Assembly (NCBI GenBank): GCA_041488155.1
Contig: JBGPOS010000017.1
Location: forward strand, 1-60,158
DNA length: 60,158 bases
Source: JBGPOS01 sp041488155
Lineage (GTDB): Bacteria > Chloroflexota > Dehalococcoidia > Tepidiformales > Tepidiformaceae
Direction: 5' to 3'
Part shown: positions 48,295 through 59,328 of the stretch, one piece after another
Position numbering within the stretch: the stretch's first letter is position 1
Layout of the letters: every line of letters starts with the position of its first letter
Notes under the pieces: model-generated
What the model saw: only the letters and a program-made list of their open reading frames with translations
Told to the model about the DNA's origin: nothing
Database searches by the model: none
Position numbers and translations under genes: made by a program

Positions 48295-49341
48295 TCAGCT
48301 GGCGGCGAACTTCGGCATCACCTCTGAGGCAAACAGTTCCATGGAGTGCAGCGCCTCCGGGTGAGTGAGGTCGCCCCATTGGAACGAGCCCGCGAAGTAG
48401 TTCATGCCGCTCTCAGCGGCATAGCGCGACACGAACTCCCCGACCGTGTCAGGCGAACCAGCGACGCAGGCTTCCACCCGGTGAGCGAACTCGAAGTCTC
48501 CTCCAAGCGACGGGCCTCCCGTCGCGGGCCTCCCGTCGCCCCCGGCCGACTCTTCGTAACCGCGCTTGGGGAAGTTGAGGTGGTAGGCATGCCAGGCCCG
48601 GCGGGCGATCGCCACGGCCTGCTCGTCGGTGTCTGCGAGAAACAAGTGCCGGACGCTGCCCACCCTGGGCTCCAGGACGTGCGGGTTGATCCGGTCCTCG
48701 CGGTTGCGCCCTTCCTCCCAGAGCTCACGGTAGCGGGCGGCGGTCGCCGGCAGACTACGCAGGCCGCCTCCCCCGAGGAAGTTCATCCCGTTGCGGCCGG
48801 CGAATTCGACGTTGCCTGCGTACCAGAACGGCGGATAGGGCTTCTGCTTGGGGGTCAGCTCAAGCGGCACGCGGTCGAATTCGTAAAATTTGCCCCGGTA
48901 GGAAAGCGTTTCGGTCGTGAGACCCCGGACGACGATGTCGAGCGTCTCGTCGAACCGCTCCTTTGCTTCGTCCGGCTGGTGGCCCCAGAAGCCGTGCTCG
49001 AGGGGCGAAATCCCGCGCCCTACGCCGACCTGGAGGCGCCCCCCGCTGAGGTTGTCCAGCATGCAGATTTCCTCGATGAGGCGAAGGGGGTGGTGCATAG
49101 GCAGGAGATAGACCAGCGAGCCGAAGCGGATCCGCTCGGTGCGCTGCGCCACCGACGCGAGGAACACGTTCTGCGATGGGGCCATGCAGAGCGGCGATTG
49201 ATGGTGCTCTGCGAGGTGGTATCCGTAGAAGCCGGCCCGATCCGCGAACGCGACGAGTTCGAGGCGTTCGCGGTACTGCTGGTCGAGCGGCACCCCCCGC
49301 CTTCGCTCAAGGTGGTCGAATATCCCGAACTCGATGGCCAT
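48295..49341 (-). CDS. LLM-class flavin-dependent monooxygenase
   Basis: A 348-residue luciferase-like monooxygenase of the bacterial TIM-barrel type. It has IEFGIFDHLE, GFYGYHLAEHHQSP, RIRFGSLVYLLPMHHPLRL and GGRLQVGVGRGISP, the flavin-binding pattern. No LuxA/B pair; such enzymes act on organic acids, sulfonates or alkanes, and this one's substrate is unknown. ATG 49341 is preferred over GTG 49347. A GGCGGGCGGG-rich insert (DGRPATGGPSLGG) lies near residue 275. Confidence 0.87.
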   Translation of the reverse strand: MAIEFGIFDHLERRRGVPLDQQYRERLELVAFADRAGFYGYHLAEHHQSPLCMAPSQNVFLASVAQRTERIRFGSLVYLLPMHHPLRLIEEICMLDNLSGGRLQVGVGRGISPLEHGFWGHQPDEAKERFDETLDIVVRGLTTETLSYRGKFYEFDRVPLELTPKQKPYPPFWYAGNVEFAGRNGMNFLGGGGLRSLPATAARYRELWEEGRNREDRINPHVLEPRVGSVRHLFLADTDEQAVAIARRAWHAYHLNFPKRGYEESAGGDGRPATGGPSLGGDFEFAHRVEACVAGSPDTVGEFVSRYAAESGMNYFAGSFQWGDLTHPEALHSMELFASEVMPKFAAS

Positions 49342-49392
49342 CGGCACACCCCGGCGGATTCAGCCCCGGGCGGCGGCCGGCCGCAGCGGAGA

Positions 49393-49415
49393 CCCGTGCG
49401 GCAGTCTAGCACGGG
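49393..49415 (-). promoter_or_regulatory. LLM-gene promoter with inverted repeat
   Basis: On the minus strand TGCTAGACT gives an extended -10 (TAGACT 49408-49403). CCCGTGC (49393-49399) and GCACGGG (49409-49415) form a perfect 7-base inverted repeat around it, a possible repressor site. The start codon is about 60 bases downstream. Confidence 0.4.
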
Positions 49416-49590
49416 CCGATCGACCGATGCGGGCGGGCCGGGGAGCCAGCCCGTCCGGGGATCAATCAGGTTACGAAAGGGGTATCAATCCCGGAAAGTC
49501 ACCGTCCGGTCACCGGCCGGCCCGCTGGCTCACCCGATACCTGTTCTAGAAGAGGGATATTTCCGACCGGAATTCAGGTTGCGGGGGATC

Positions 49591-52595
<3,005 letters not shown>

Positions 52596-52599
<4 letters not shown>

Positions 52600-53564
52600 G
52601 AGTGCTCGTGGCGGAAGATGACTCGGTGTCCGCGCTGGTCCTCCGCCGCGCCCTCGAACGCCTGAGTCACGAGGTCGTAGCGACCTCCGACTGGCTGGAG
52701 GCCTGGGAGGCCTATCAGCTCGAGCGATTCCCCATCGTTGTCTCCGACTGGATGATGCCGCGAATGGACGGGCTCGGTCTCTGTCAGCGGATCAGGAGCG
52801 CGGGGGCCCAGTCCTACACCTACGTAATCCTCCTGACGGCCAAGACGCAGCGGGAAGACCGCTTGCGAGCCCTCGACGCCGGAGTCGACGACTTCCTGAC
52901 GAAGCCCCCCGACCAGACCGAGCTCGCGGCGCGGATCCATGTCGCCCAACGAATCGTCGAGTCAGAGCGCCAGCTCCGCGAAGTGAACGAGTCGCTCATC
53001 GCCAGCTCGCAGGCCATGGCCGCCCAGGCCGCGGAGATGGACCGCATGCGGCGGGAAGCAGAGCACCTTGCGAAGCACGACGCCCTCACCGGATTGCTGA
53101 GCCGGCGAGCATGGTTCGAGGCAGCCACCAGCGGGCGTCCATCGGCGCTGGCGATTTTCGACATCGACCACTTCAAAGTCGTCAATGACCTCTACGGCCA
53201 CCCGGCAGGCGATCGCGTGCTTCGCCAGGTCGCCGCCCGGCTCACCGAAGCCATCGAACCGGTTGGCGTGGTGGGGCGGATCGGCGGCGAGGAATTTGGT
53301 GCCCTGTTCGAACTGGCTTTCGCTTCGGCAGAGAGCGTTTGTCGACGGGCCGTTGGCGCCGTCGCGGACTTCCCGATGGAGCTGCCGGGACTCCCCCCGA
53401 TCGAGGTGACCGTGAGCGCGGGCCTCTCCCGATGGTTGCCGGGCCGGCTCACGCGCGAGGAATCGTTGGCCCGGACGTACGAGGCGGCGGACCGGGCTCT
53501 CTATGAGGCCAAGAATGTCGGTCGCCACAGGCTGGTGGTGCACGGCGATCGGGCGGCCGCCTGA
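52596..53564 (+). CDS. Response regulator with GGDEF (diguanylate cyclase) output
   Basis: A 322-residue protein. REC domain (~1-118) with acceptor Asp51 (VVSDWMMPRMDG), a coiled coil (~120-158), then a GGDEF domain with GGEEF at 230-234 (RIGGEEFGALFE) and DIDHFKVVND. All catalytic parts are present, so it should make c-di-GMP. No RxxD product-inhibition site is seen five residues before GGEEF. The ATG overlaps the kinase stop, so the two form a phosphorelay that sets c-di-GMP. Confidence 0.92.
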
Positions 53565-53730
53565 CGGGTCTTCCCCCCGATCAGGCGGCCAGCCCGTGGT
53601 TCAGGGCCCCGCCCGGAGCGCCTTTGGCGGCTGCCAAGGGCCCAGGAAGCGAATTCCAAACCTGTTCCCCTCGAATTGGTGTACGCTCACGAGTGGCCTA
53701 TGGAGCCACGTCGGGAAGGGGAAGATAGGA

Positions 53731-53919
53731 ATGGGATGGTTCAAGAAGCTGTTGGGTCGCGAGGGGGAGAAGGACCACCAAAAGTGGCTTGCGACGCACC
53801 CGGGGAAAGATTCGACCGGAGGCGAAGCGCCCTCGGTGTCCGCCGAAGAGGAGCAGCGCACGCGCGCCCAAATGGAGGGCGAAATGGAGCAGTCACGGTC
53901 CAAGCGTCTGCAAGAATGA
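53731..53919 (+). CDS. Small hydrophilic protein, unknown
   Basis: A 62-residue predicted protein (MGWFKKLLGREGEKDHQKWL start) rich in Glu, Lys, Gln and Ser. The first eight residues look amphipathic. A GAAGGGGAAGATAGGA purine run precedes the ATG. The stop overlaps the next start as ATGA, so it is translated with the zinc-ribbon gene. I know no family for it. Confidence 0.68.
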   Translation: MGWFKKLLGREGEKDHQKWLATHPGKDSTGGEAPSVSAEEEQRTRAQMEGEMEQSRSKRLQE

Positions 53920-54131
53920 ACTGTCCCCGATGTGGATCTCACTCGATCGTCCGTAACCACGATGCCGTGGCGTGCCTCCCCTGCGGCCATGTGCTTGAGG
54001 AGCCGGCCCGCGAACCATGGGACGCGGCATCGTTCCCTCGCGGCGGCGGCAAGCACCTGGGGCCGGAATGGACGGAGGCCGAGTTTGCTCTTTGGAAGCG
54101 CGAGCCCTCCGGTCGCGAGCGGACCGCCTGA
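53916..54131 (+). CDS. Small zinc-ribbon protein
   Basis: A 71-residue protein with CPRCGSHSIV at the N-terminus and CLPCGHVLEE about 20 residues later, a four-Cys zinc ribbon like those of transcription factor IIB or RNA-polymerase-associated proteins. The rest is charged (WTEAEFALWKREPSGRE). It overlaps the preceding 62-residue gene by four bases. Role unknown; nucleic-acid binding is plausible. Confidence 0.7.
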   Translation: MNCPRCGSHSIVRNHDAVACLPCGHVLEEPAREPWDAASFPRGGGKHLGPEWTEAEFALWKREPSGRERTA

Positions 54132-54293
54132 CTCCGGACGTTCTCTCTCGGCAGCGACAGCGACGCGGCTGAGTCTGGCTTTTCGCAGGGTCTGTGTTAC
54201 CGTGGATCTGGTCGGGACATCGGCTCGCCCGTTACGTCTCCGCCCTCGAGTCTGCTGAGGCTGGCGCCTCCAAAGAAACCGAGGCTCAAACCA

Positions 54294-55337
54294 CTGTCCA
54301 CCGCGTCCGCACTTTCCCCTCTACCCACTCGAAAGACCACGGAATACGGCGAGTTGAAGCGCCTCGTCACCCAACAAGGGCTACTCAGGCCGGCGGCAGG
54401 CTACTACCGGATGAAGGCCGTCATGGCGCTCGCCACCGTGGCGGCTGCCGCCGCCATTGCTGTGGTGGCTACCAACACCGCGATCGTCCTTGCCGATGCA
54501 GCTTTTCTGGGGTTCGCGTTCACCCAGGTCGCCATGTTCGGCCACGACGTAGGCCATCGGCAAGCGTTTCGGGGGTCGCGGACCAACTACGTCGCCCGGT
54601 TCATTTGCGGCAATTTCCTGCTTGGCGTGAGCCATTCCTGGTGGAACACGAAGCACAATCAGCATCACGCGACGCCCAACCACCTGGAAAAGGACCCCGA
54701 TGTCCGCTTTCCGATCGTCGTTTTCTCGGCGTCCCAGATCGCGTCACGGGGGCGGGCGCTGAGGCCGCTCATCGCCTTCCAGGCGTTCGTCTTCCCGCTG
54801 CTCTTTCCCTTCCAGGCGCTGAACATGCGGTTCACGAGCGTTGGCCATCTCCTGAGCGGAGTAGCGAGCAAGCCGATCCTCCAGGGCATCGTCATGGCGG
54901 GCCATTTCGCGCTCTACGGCGCGTTGCTCGTGAATCTCGGGAGCTGGCAAATCGCGCTGGCGTTCTTCGCCATCCACCACGCTGCGTTTGGGCTGTACAA
55001 CAGCTCCGTCTTCGCTTCGAACCACAAGGGGATGCCCGTCATCGAAGGCGACGCGAGGCCGGACTTCCTGCGCGAACAGGTGATCACCGCTCGTAACGTC
55101 CACGGCCAGCCCCTGACCGACTTCCTATACGGCGGGCTCAACTACCAGATCGAACACCACCTGTTTCCAACGATGCCCAGGAAGAACCTCCGCCGCGCCC
55201 AGGTCATCGTCCGGGCGTTCTGCGAACAGCGGGGCATCCCGTATCACGCGACTGGCCTGTTCGCGTCGTACCGTGAGGGCTTCCTTCACCTGCACCGCGC
55301 AAGCGCGTCCTTGAGGCGTGGAGCCAGCCCGGCATAG
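54294..55337 (+). CDS. Membrane fatty acid desaturase (acyl-lipid/acyl-CoA type)
   Basis: A 347-residue di-iron desaturase with hydrophobic segments and the three histidine boxes HDVGH, HNQHH and QIEHH, plus NHLEKDPDVRFP. The QIEHH box marks front-end/acyl-lipid desaturases. Start: TTG 54354 would drop the family-typical TEYGELKRLVTQQGLLRP. CTG 54294, 9 bases after GAGG, gives MSTASALSPLPTRKTTEYG and fits better. No electron donor is encoded nearby. It would introduce a double bond into membrane lipids made by the fab genes. Confidence 0.9.
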   Translation: MSTASALSPLPTRKTTEYGELKRLVTQQGLLRPAAGYYRMKAVMALATVAAAAAIAVVATNTAIVLADAAFLGFAFTQVAMFGHDVGHRQAFRGSRTNYVARFICGNFLLGVSHSWWNTKHNQHHATPNHLEKDPDVRFPIVVFSASQIASRGRALRPLIAFQAFVFPLLFPFQALNMRFTSVGHLLSGVASKPILQGIVMAGHFALYGALLVNLGSWQIALAFFAIHHAAFGLYNSSVFASNHKGMPVIEGDARPDFLREQVITARNVHGQPLTDFLYGGLNYQIEHHLFPTMPRKNLRRAQVIVRAFCEQRGIPYHATGLFASYREGFLHLHRASASLRRGASPA

Positions 55338-55356
55338 GGAAACCTGGCGCCGGATC

Positions 55357-56496
55357 TCAGGACCTTGGCAGGCCGAGCCCGCGAGTCGCGATGATGTTGC
55401 GCTGCACCTCGGAAGTTCCCCCGGCGATAGTGCGCGAGACCGCATTCAAGTACCCGAACTGCACCGTCGCCGCAAGGCTGGCGCCGTCGCTCCGGGCGAT
55501 CGCTTCCATGCCGAGGACGTCCACCGCCGCCGCCATCATCCGCTGCGACCACTCTGTGCCGAAGATCTTCGCGCTCGACGCCTCCGCGTTCGGGACGCGG
55601 CCTGCGCTCTGCATCCAGGCCACGCGGTAGCAAAGCAGACGGCCGACTTCGAGCTCGAGCGCCAGTTCGGCGAGGCGGGCGCGTACCGCCGGGCTGAGGC
55701 GGCCCTCGCCGGCCCGCAAGCGGGCGGCACCCAACACATCGTGGAAGATGTACTCGAGGTCGATGAGGCGTTCGATGCCTGAACGCTCGAAATCGAGGTG
55801 TTCCGCGAGGATGTACCAGCCGAGATTCTCTTCGCCGACGCGCCGATTCACCGGGACGCGGACGTCTTCGAAGAAGACCTCGTTGAAGTGGTGCCCGCCG
55901 GTCATGTCGTAGAGCGGCCGGATCGAGATCCCCGGGCTCGCGAGGTCGACCATGAGGCAGCTGATGCCGCGGTGCTTCGGAGCGTCCGGGTCGGTGCGCA
56001 CAACCAGCCAGATAGCGTCGGAGAGATGGGCGTTCGAAGTCCAGATCTTCTGGCCGGTGACGACGTATTCGTCACCGTCGCGCTGCGCGCGGGTCGACAC
56101 CGCCGCGAGGTCGGAGCCGGCGCCCGGCTCCGAGAGCCCGAGCGCGAAAGAGACATCGCCGCGGACGATGCGCGGGAGCCACTCTCGCTTCTGCGCCTCG
56201 GTGCCGTGACGGATGAGCGAAGGGCCGACCTGGCGTTCAGCGACGAAATGGTGGGCGCGAGGCGCGTTCGCCAGGATCATCTCCTCGGTGTAAATCATCT
56301 GCTCCATCGCACCGAGACCGCGGCCCCCGTACTCCTGCGGCCAGGCGAGGCCGATCCAGCCGCGAGCGGAAAGCTTCTTGCTGAAGTCGCGGTCGGAGCC
56401 TCCCGATGCGCGCCCGGCTCCAACTTCTGCGGCGAGGAAGTCTTTGAGCTCGGATCGGAACTGCTGCTGGGCCTGTGTGAACTCGAATTTCATCAT
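55357..56496 (-). CDS. Acyl-CoA dehydrogenase
   Basis: A 379-residue FAD acyl-CoA dehydrogenase. It has ARGWIGLAWPQEYGGRG, FALGLSEPGAGSDLAAVST (FAD/substrate loop), KIWTSNAHLSDAIWLVV and TIAGGTSEVQRNIIATRGLG at the end. All domains are complete. Start ATG 56496 (or 56493) follows AAGGAGG. It is the third gene of a minus-strand run with two SDRs. Confidence 0.93.
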   Translation of the reverse strand: MMKFEFTQAQQQFRSELKDFLAAEVGAGRASGGSDRDFSKKLSARGWIGLAWPQEYGGRGLGAMEQMIYTEEMILANAPRAHHFVAERQVGPSLIRHGTEAQKREWLPRIVRGDVSFALGLSEPGAGSDLAAVSTRAQRDGDEYVVTGQKIWTSNAHLSDAIWLVVRTDPDAPKHRGISCLMVDLASPGISIRPLYDMTGGHHFNEVFFEDVRVPVNRRVGEENLGWYILAEHLDFERSGIERLIDLEYIFHDVLGAARLRAGEGRLSPAVRARLAELALELEVGRLLCYRVAWMQSAGRVPNAEASSAKIFGTEWSQRMMAAAVDVLGMEAIARSDGASLAATVQFGYLNAVSRTIAGGTSEVQRNIIATRGLGLPRS

Positions 56497-56595
56497 GGAC
56501 CTCCTTCCGGCCAGGCCGGCGAACGTTACTCAATCACGACTCCGGCTCCTGCCGCGCCACCTGAAGCGACCCTCGCCCGGGTTCAGCAGCCGGGC

Positions 56596-57534
56596 CTAAC
56601 TCCGCTGCGGCGCCGCCGGAATTGTGAGTCCCCTGGGCAATGGGTAGAGGCGATCCTGGCCCATCGTGAGGTCCCAGTTGTCGAAGAGCCAATCGATGTC
56701 GAACATCGGCTTGCTGCCAATCAGGACCCGTTCCTGCACCGGCTCGTTGTAGACGCTGATCCGGTGGCCGCCCGCTCCGAAGACCCGGCCGGTCACGCTG
56801 GCCGAATCGTCGGAAGCGAGCCAGACGGCTATCGGTGCGATGTTCGCGGGGTCGCGGGGGCTGCCAGCGGCCCCGGCACTCGGGGCCGGCTCATTGCGAT
56901 CGACCGCACGGCCACGGTCAGTCATCCGGGTCGAGGCCGAAGGGGCGATGCAGTTGCAGGTCACGCCGTACCGCGCGAGCGCCTGCGCGTTAGATCGCAT
57001 GAGGCCGAGCTTGCCAGCGTGTGCCGCCGAGTAGTTCGGCTGGCCGGTGCTCCCGAAGATGCCCGCATCGGATGTGAAGTAGATGATCCGGCCGCTCGTA
57101 CGCGCCTGCCGCCAATAGATGGAGGCGAATTTGGTCGGAGCGAAGCAGCCCTTGAGGTGGACTCGGACAACTTCGTCCCATTCGTCCTCGGCCATGTTGT
57201 AGATCATGCGCTCGCGGAGGATCCCGTGTGCGCAAACGAGGATGTCGAGCTTTCCGTACGTGTCGAGGGCCAGCCGAACGACGCTTTCGGCGAAGTCCAT
57301 GTCAGCGATGTCGCCAGCGAGGCCAACCGCTTCGCCGCCGTCTGCGCGGACGCGGTCCACAACCGCTTCGACGCGCGAGCTATCGATCCCCGATCGGCCT
57401 TCGACGTCGCCGCCGGTGTCGGTCACGACGAGCCGCGCGCCCTGGGCGGCGAAGGCGGCGCAGAGGCCCGACCCGATGCCGCCGGCCCCTCCGGTGATGA
57501 TCGCGACTTTGCCATCGAGATGCTTTGTCGGCAT
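56596..57534 (-). CDS. Short-chain dehydrogenase/reductase, copy 1
   Basis: A 312-residue SDR. The Rossmann motif is TGGAGGIGSGL, then CAHGIL in place of NNAG, Ser155 (FTSDAG) and Tyr168 (NYSAAHAGK). The catalytic Lys normally four residues after Tyr is His172; Lys175 is three further on. Length is above the classical 250. Start ATG 57534; a longer frame to 58161 overlaps the other SDR and is rejected. It lies 11 bases after SDR copy 2. Confidence 0.88.
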   Translation of the reverse strand: MPTKHLDGKVAIITGGAGGIGSGLCAAFAAQGARLVVTDTGGDVEGRSGIDSSRVEAVVDRVRADGGEAVGLAGDIADMDFAESVVRLALDTYGKLDILVCAHGILRERMIYNMAEDEWDEVVRVHLKGCFAPTKFASIYWRQARTSGRIIYFTSDAGIFGSTGQPNYSAAHAGKLGLMRSNAQALARYGVTCNCIAPSASTRMTDRGRAVDRNEPAPSAGAAGSPRDPANIAPIAVWLASDDSASVTGRVFGAGGHRISVYNEPVQERVLIGSKPMFDIDWLFDNWDLTMGQDRLYPLPRGLTIPAAPQRS

Positions 57535-57545
57535 GCCGCGCCTCG

Positions 57546-58457
57546 CTACGGGAACTGTGGTGGGGTCGGTGGCCAGCCGCCGGCCCCCAGGGTGGTGGGC
57601 ATCGTCCGGAAGAGTTCGTCGATGTCCCAGGCGGGGGTCTCGGAGTAGATCGAGGCCTCCCACTGTGGCTCGCGCCACATCGTGATCTTGTGGCCGGTGG
57701 CCCCGACCACCCGTCCCGTGATGTTCGCGCCACGATCCGAGGCGAGGTAGACGATCACCGGGATCACGTTCCTGGGATCCATCGCTGTCCCCGCGGCGGT
57801 CTCGCTCGTGGGCGTATTTCCCGACGCCACGTTTCGGCCACGGTCGGTCATGCGCGTGGCCGCTCCAGGGGAAATGCAGTTCGCGGTGACGTTGTAGCGC
57901 GCGAGCGCGCTCGCGCAGGAGAGCATCAGCCCTATCTTGCCGGCGTGGGCCGCTGAGTAATTGGGCTGGCCTGCGCCACCGCGAATGCCCGCCGACGAGG
58001 AGAAGTAGATGAGGCGGCCGCCCTGCGTCGACTGCCGCCAGTAAATCGAGGCGAACTTCGTCATCGCGAAGCATCCCTTGAGGTGGACGCGGACGACTTC
58101 GTCCCACTCGTCCTCCGTCATGTTGAAGATCATCCGCTCGCGGAGTATGCCGTGGGCGCAAACGACGATGTCGAGCTTGCCGTAGGTGTCGAGCGCTAGC
58201 CGGACGAGGCTCTCGGCGTAGTCCATCGTGGCCACGTCGCCGATCGTCGCGACTGCTGTACCACCCGCCTTGTGGATGTCGTCGACGACGGCGTTGACCC
58301 GGGCGGGATCGACGCCCATGCGACCTTCAACGTCCGCGCCTGTGTCGGCGACGATCACGCTGGCTCCCTGCTCCGCGAAGATGCGGCTGACCCAGGAGCC
58401 CATCCCGCCCGCGCCACCGGTGACGATTGCGACCTTGCCTTCGAGGTGTTTGTTCAT
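57546..58457 (-). CDS. Short-chain dehydrogenase/reductase, copy 2
   Basis: A 303-residue SDR and close paralogue of the next gene. TGGAGGMGSWVSR, CAHGIL, FSSSAG (Ser) and Tyr167 with His171 and Lys174 (NYSAAHAGK) mirror copy 1. Both keep the segment VRVHLKGCFA. Tandem copies point to duplication and then specialisation. Likely a hydroxyacyl-CoA or alcohol dehydrogenase; substrate unknown. Confidence 0.88.
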   Translation of the reverse strand: MNKHLEGKVAIVTGGAGGMGSWVSRIFAEQGASVIVADTGADVEGRMGVDPARVNAVVDDIHKAGGTAVATIGDVATMDYAESLVRLALDTYGKLDIVVCAHGILRERMIFNMTEDEWDEVVRVHLKGCFAMTKFASIYWRQSTQGGRLIYFSSSAGIRGGAGQPNYSAAHAGKIGLMLSCASALARYNVTANCISPGAATRMTDRGRNVASGNTPTSETAAGTAMDPRNVIPVIVYLASDRGANITGRVVGATGHKITMWREPQWEASIYSETPAWDIDELFRTMPTTLGAGGWPPTPPQFP

Positions 58458-58542
58458 GCGTTGTAACCGGCTGCAATCTACGAAGCGTGGCGGGCCGCGT
58501 CAATGTCCGGCCCCTGCGCTAGGCCCCCAACTAGGGCGCGGC

Positions 58543-59211
58543 TCAGGCGGGGTGGGCGTCCGCAACCAACCGCTCGAAACGTACGTGTGGGGCCGCGAGG
58601 AACTCTTCGGGCTTGAGTGGCTTCCCCGTCAGCGACGCTTCGATCACCGTGCCACGTTCGATCACGACGTGCTGCGGGCGGCCCGGGTTGCGTGCGCCCG
58701 GCGTGTGGCCCAGGGCGATGATCTCAGCGCGCACCTGTAGCTTCGATATTTCCAGGATGCCAACGGTTCCGAGCCGGGTGGAGAGGTGATGGGGCAGGAT
58801 AGGGCTCCCGGAGTTCACCAGGAGCACACAATCGCGGTATTCGAGGCGCTCCACGTGCGTGTCGCCGCCGATGAGGATGTCGACTCTTTCGCCGCCCAGG
58901 GCGGAGGCGAGGATGCGCGCGATCGGCCGCGACTCGGGCCGCAGCTCGTGGGCCATCCCGATCCGCCAGCCTTCGATGTCGAGGAACTGGACAAGGGCCA
59001 TCCGCGGATCCTTGAACAGGTCGTTGTTCCCTTCGGCGACGAGCGTCGGTGCGAGCTCCTCACACCAATCGAGAACTGTGGGAGAGGTCACGTCGCCGCT
59101 GTGCAGGATCAGGTCGACGCCCCGGAGCGCGTCGGCGACCTGGGGGCCAAGTTCATCGAGGCTGCGCGTAAGCGACGGCAGGTGGGTGTCGGTAATCAGG
59201 CCGATGCGCAC
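58543..59211 (-). CDS. Metallophosphoesterase (YfcE/MJ0936-like)
   Basis: A 222-residue calcineurin-like phosphoesterase: TDTH (Asp8, His10), HSGDV, EGNND and a late GGDTHVER. The start is GTG 59211 with TAGCGT exactly 6 bases upstream and no ribosome site, so a leaderless mRNA is likely. Substrate unknown; related proteins cleave phosphodiesters. Confidence 0.87.
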   Translation of the reverse strand: MRIGLITDTHLPSLTRSLDELGPQVADALRGVDLILHSGDVTSPTVLDWCEELAPTLVAEGNNDLFKDPRMALVQFLDIEGWRIGMAHELRPESRPIARILASALGGERVDILIGGDTHVERLEYRDCVLLVNSGSPILPHHLSTRLGTVGILEISKLQVRAEIIALGHTPGARNPGRPQHVVIERGTVIEASLTGKPLKPEEFLAAPHVRFERLVADAHPA

Positions 59212-59217
59212 AACCCA

Positions 59218-59223
59218 ACGCTA
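59218..59223 (-). promoter_or_regulatory. -10-like box before the phosphoesterase
   Basis: On the minus strand TAGCGT is followed by 6 bases and GTG 59211, the fifth case of the TANNNT-N6-start pattern in this window. Confidence 0.35.
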
Positions 59224-59264
59224 AGCGTGACCCGGAGATCGGGCAAGGAGGTCCCGGCCGCGAT

Positions 59265-59294
59265 TTGTCGGCCTCGCGGGCCATGTGCTACGTT
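59265..59294 (+). promoter_or_regulatory. Candidate thiolase promoter
   Basis: TTGTCG (59265-59270) and TACGTT (59289-59294) are 18 bases apart, with TG upstream of the -10. AAGGAAAGG then precedes GTG 59329. Confidence 0.35.
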
Positions 59295-59328
59295 CCGCCA
59301 GCGAACTCTCCCAAGGAAAGGCCCTGCC

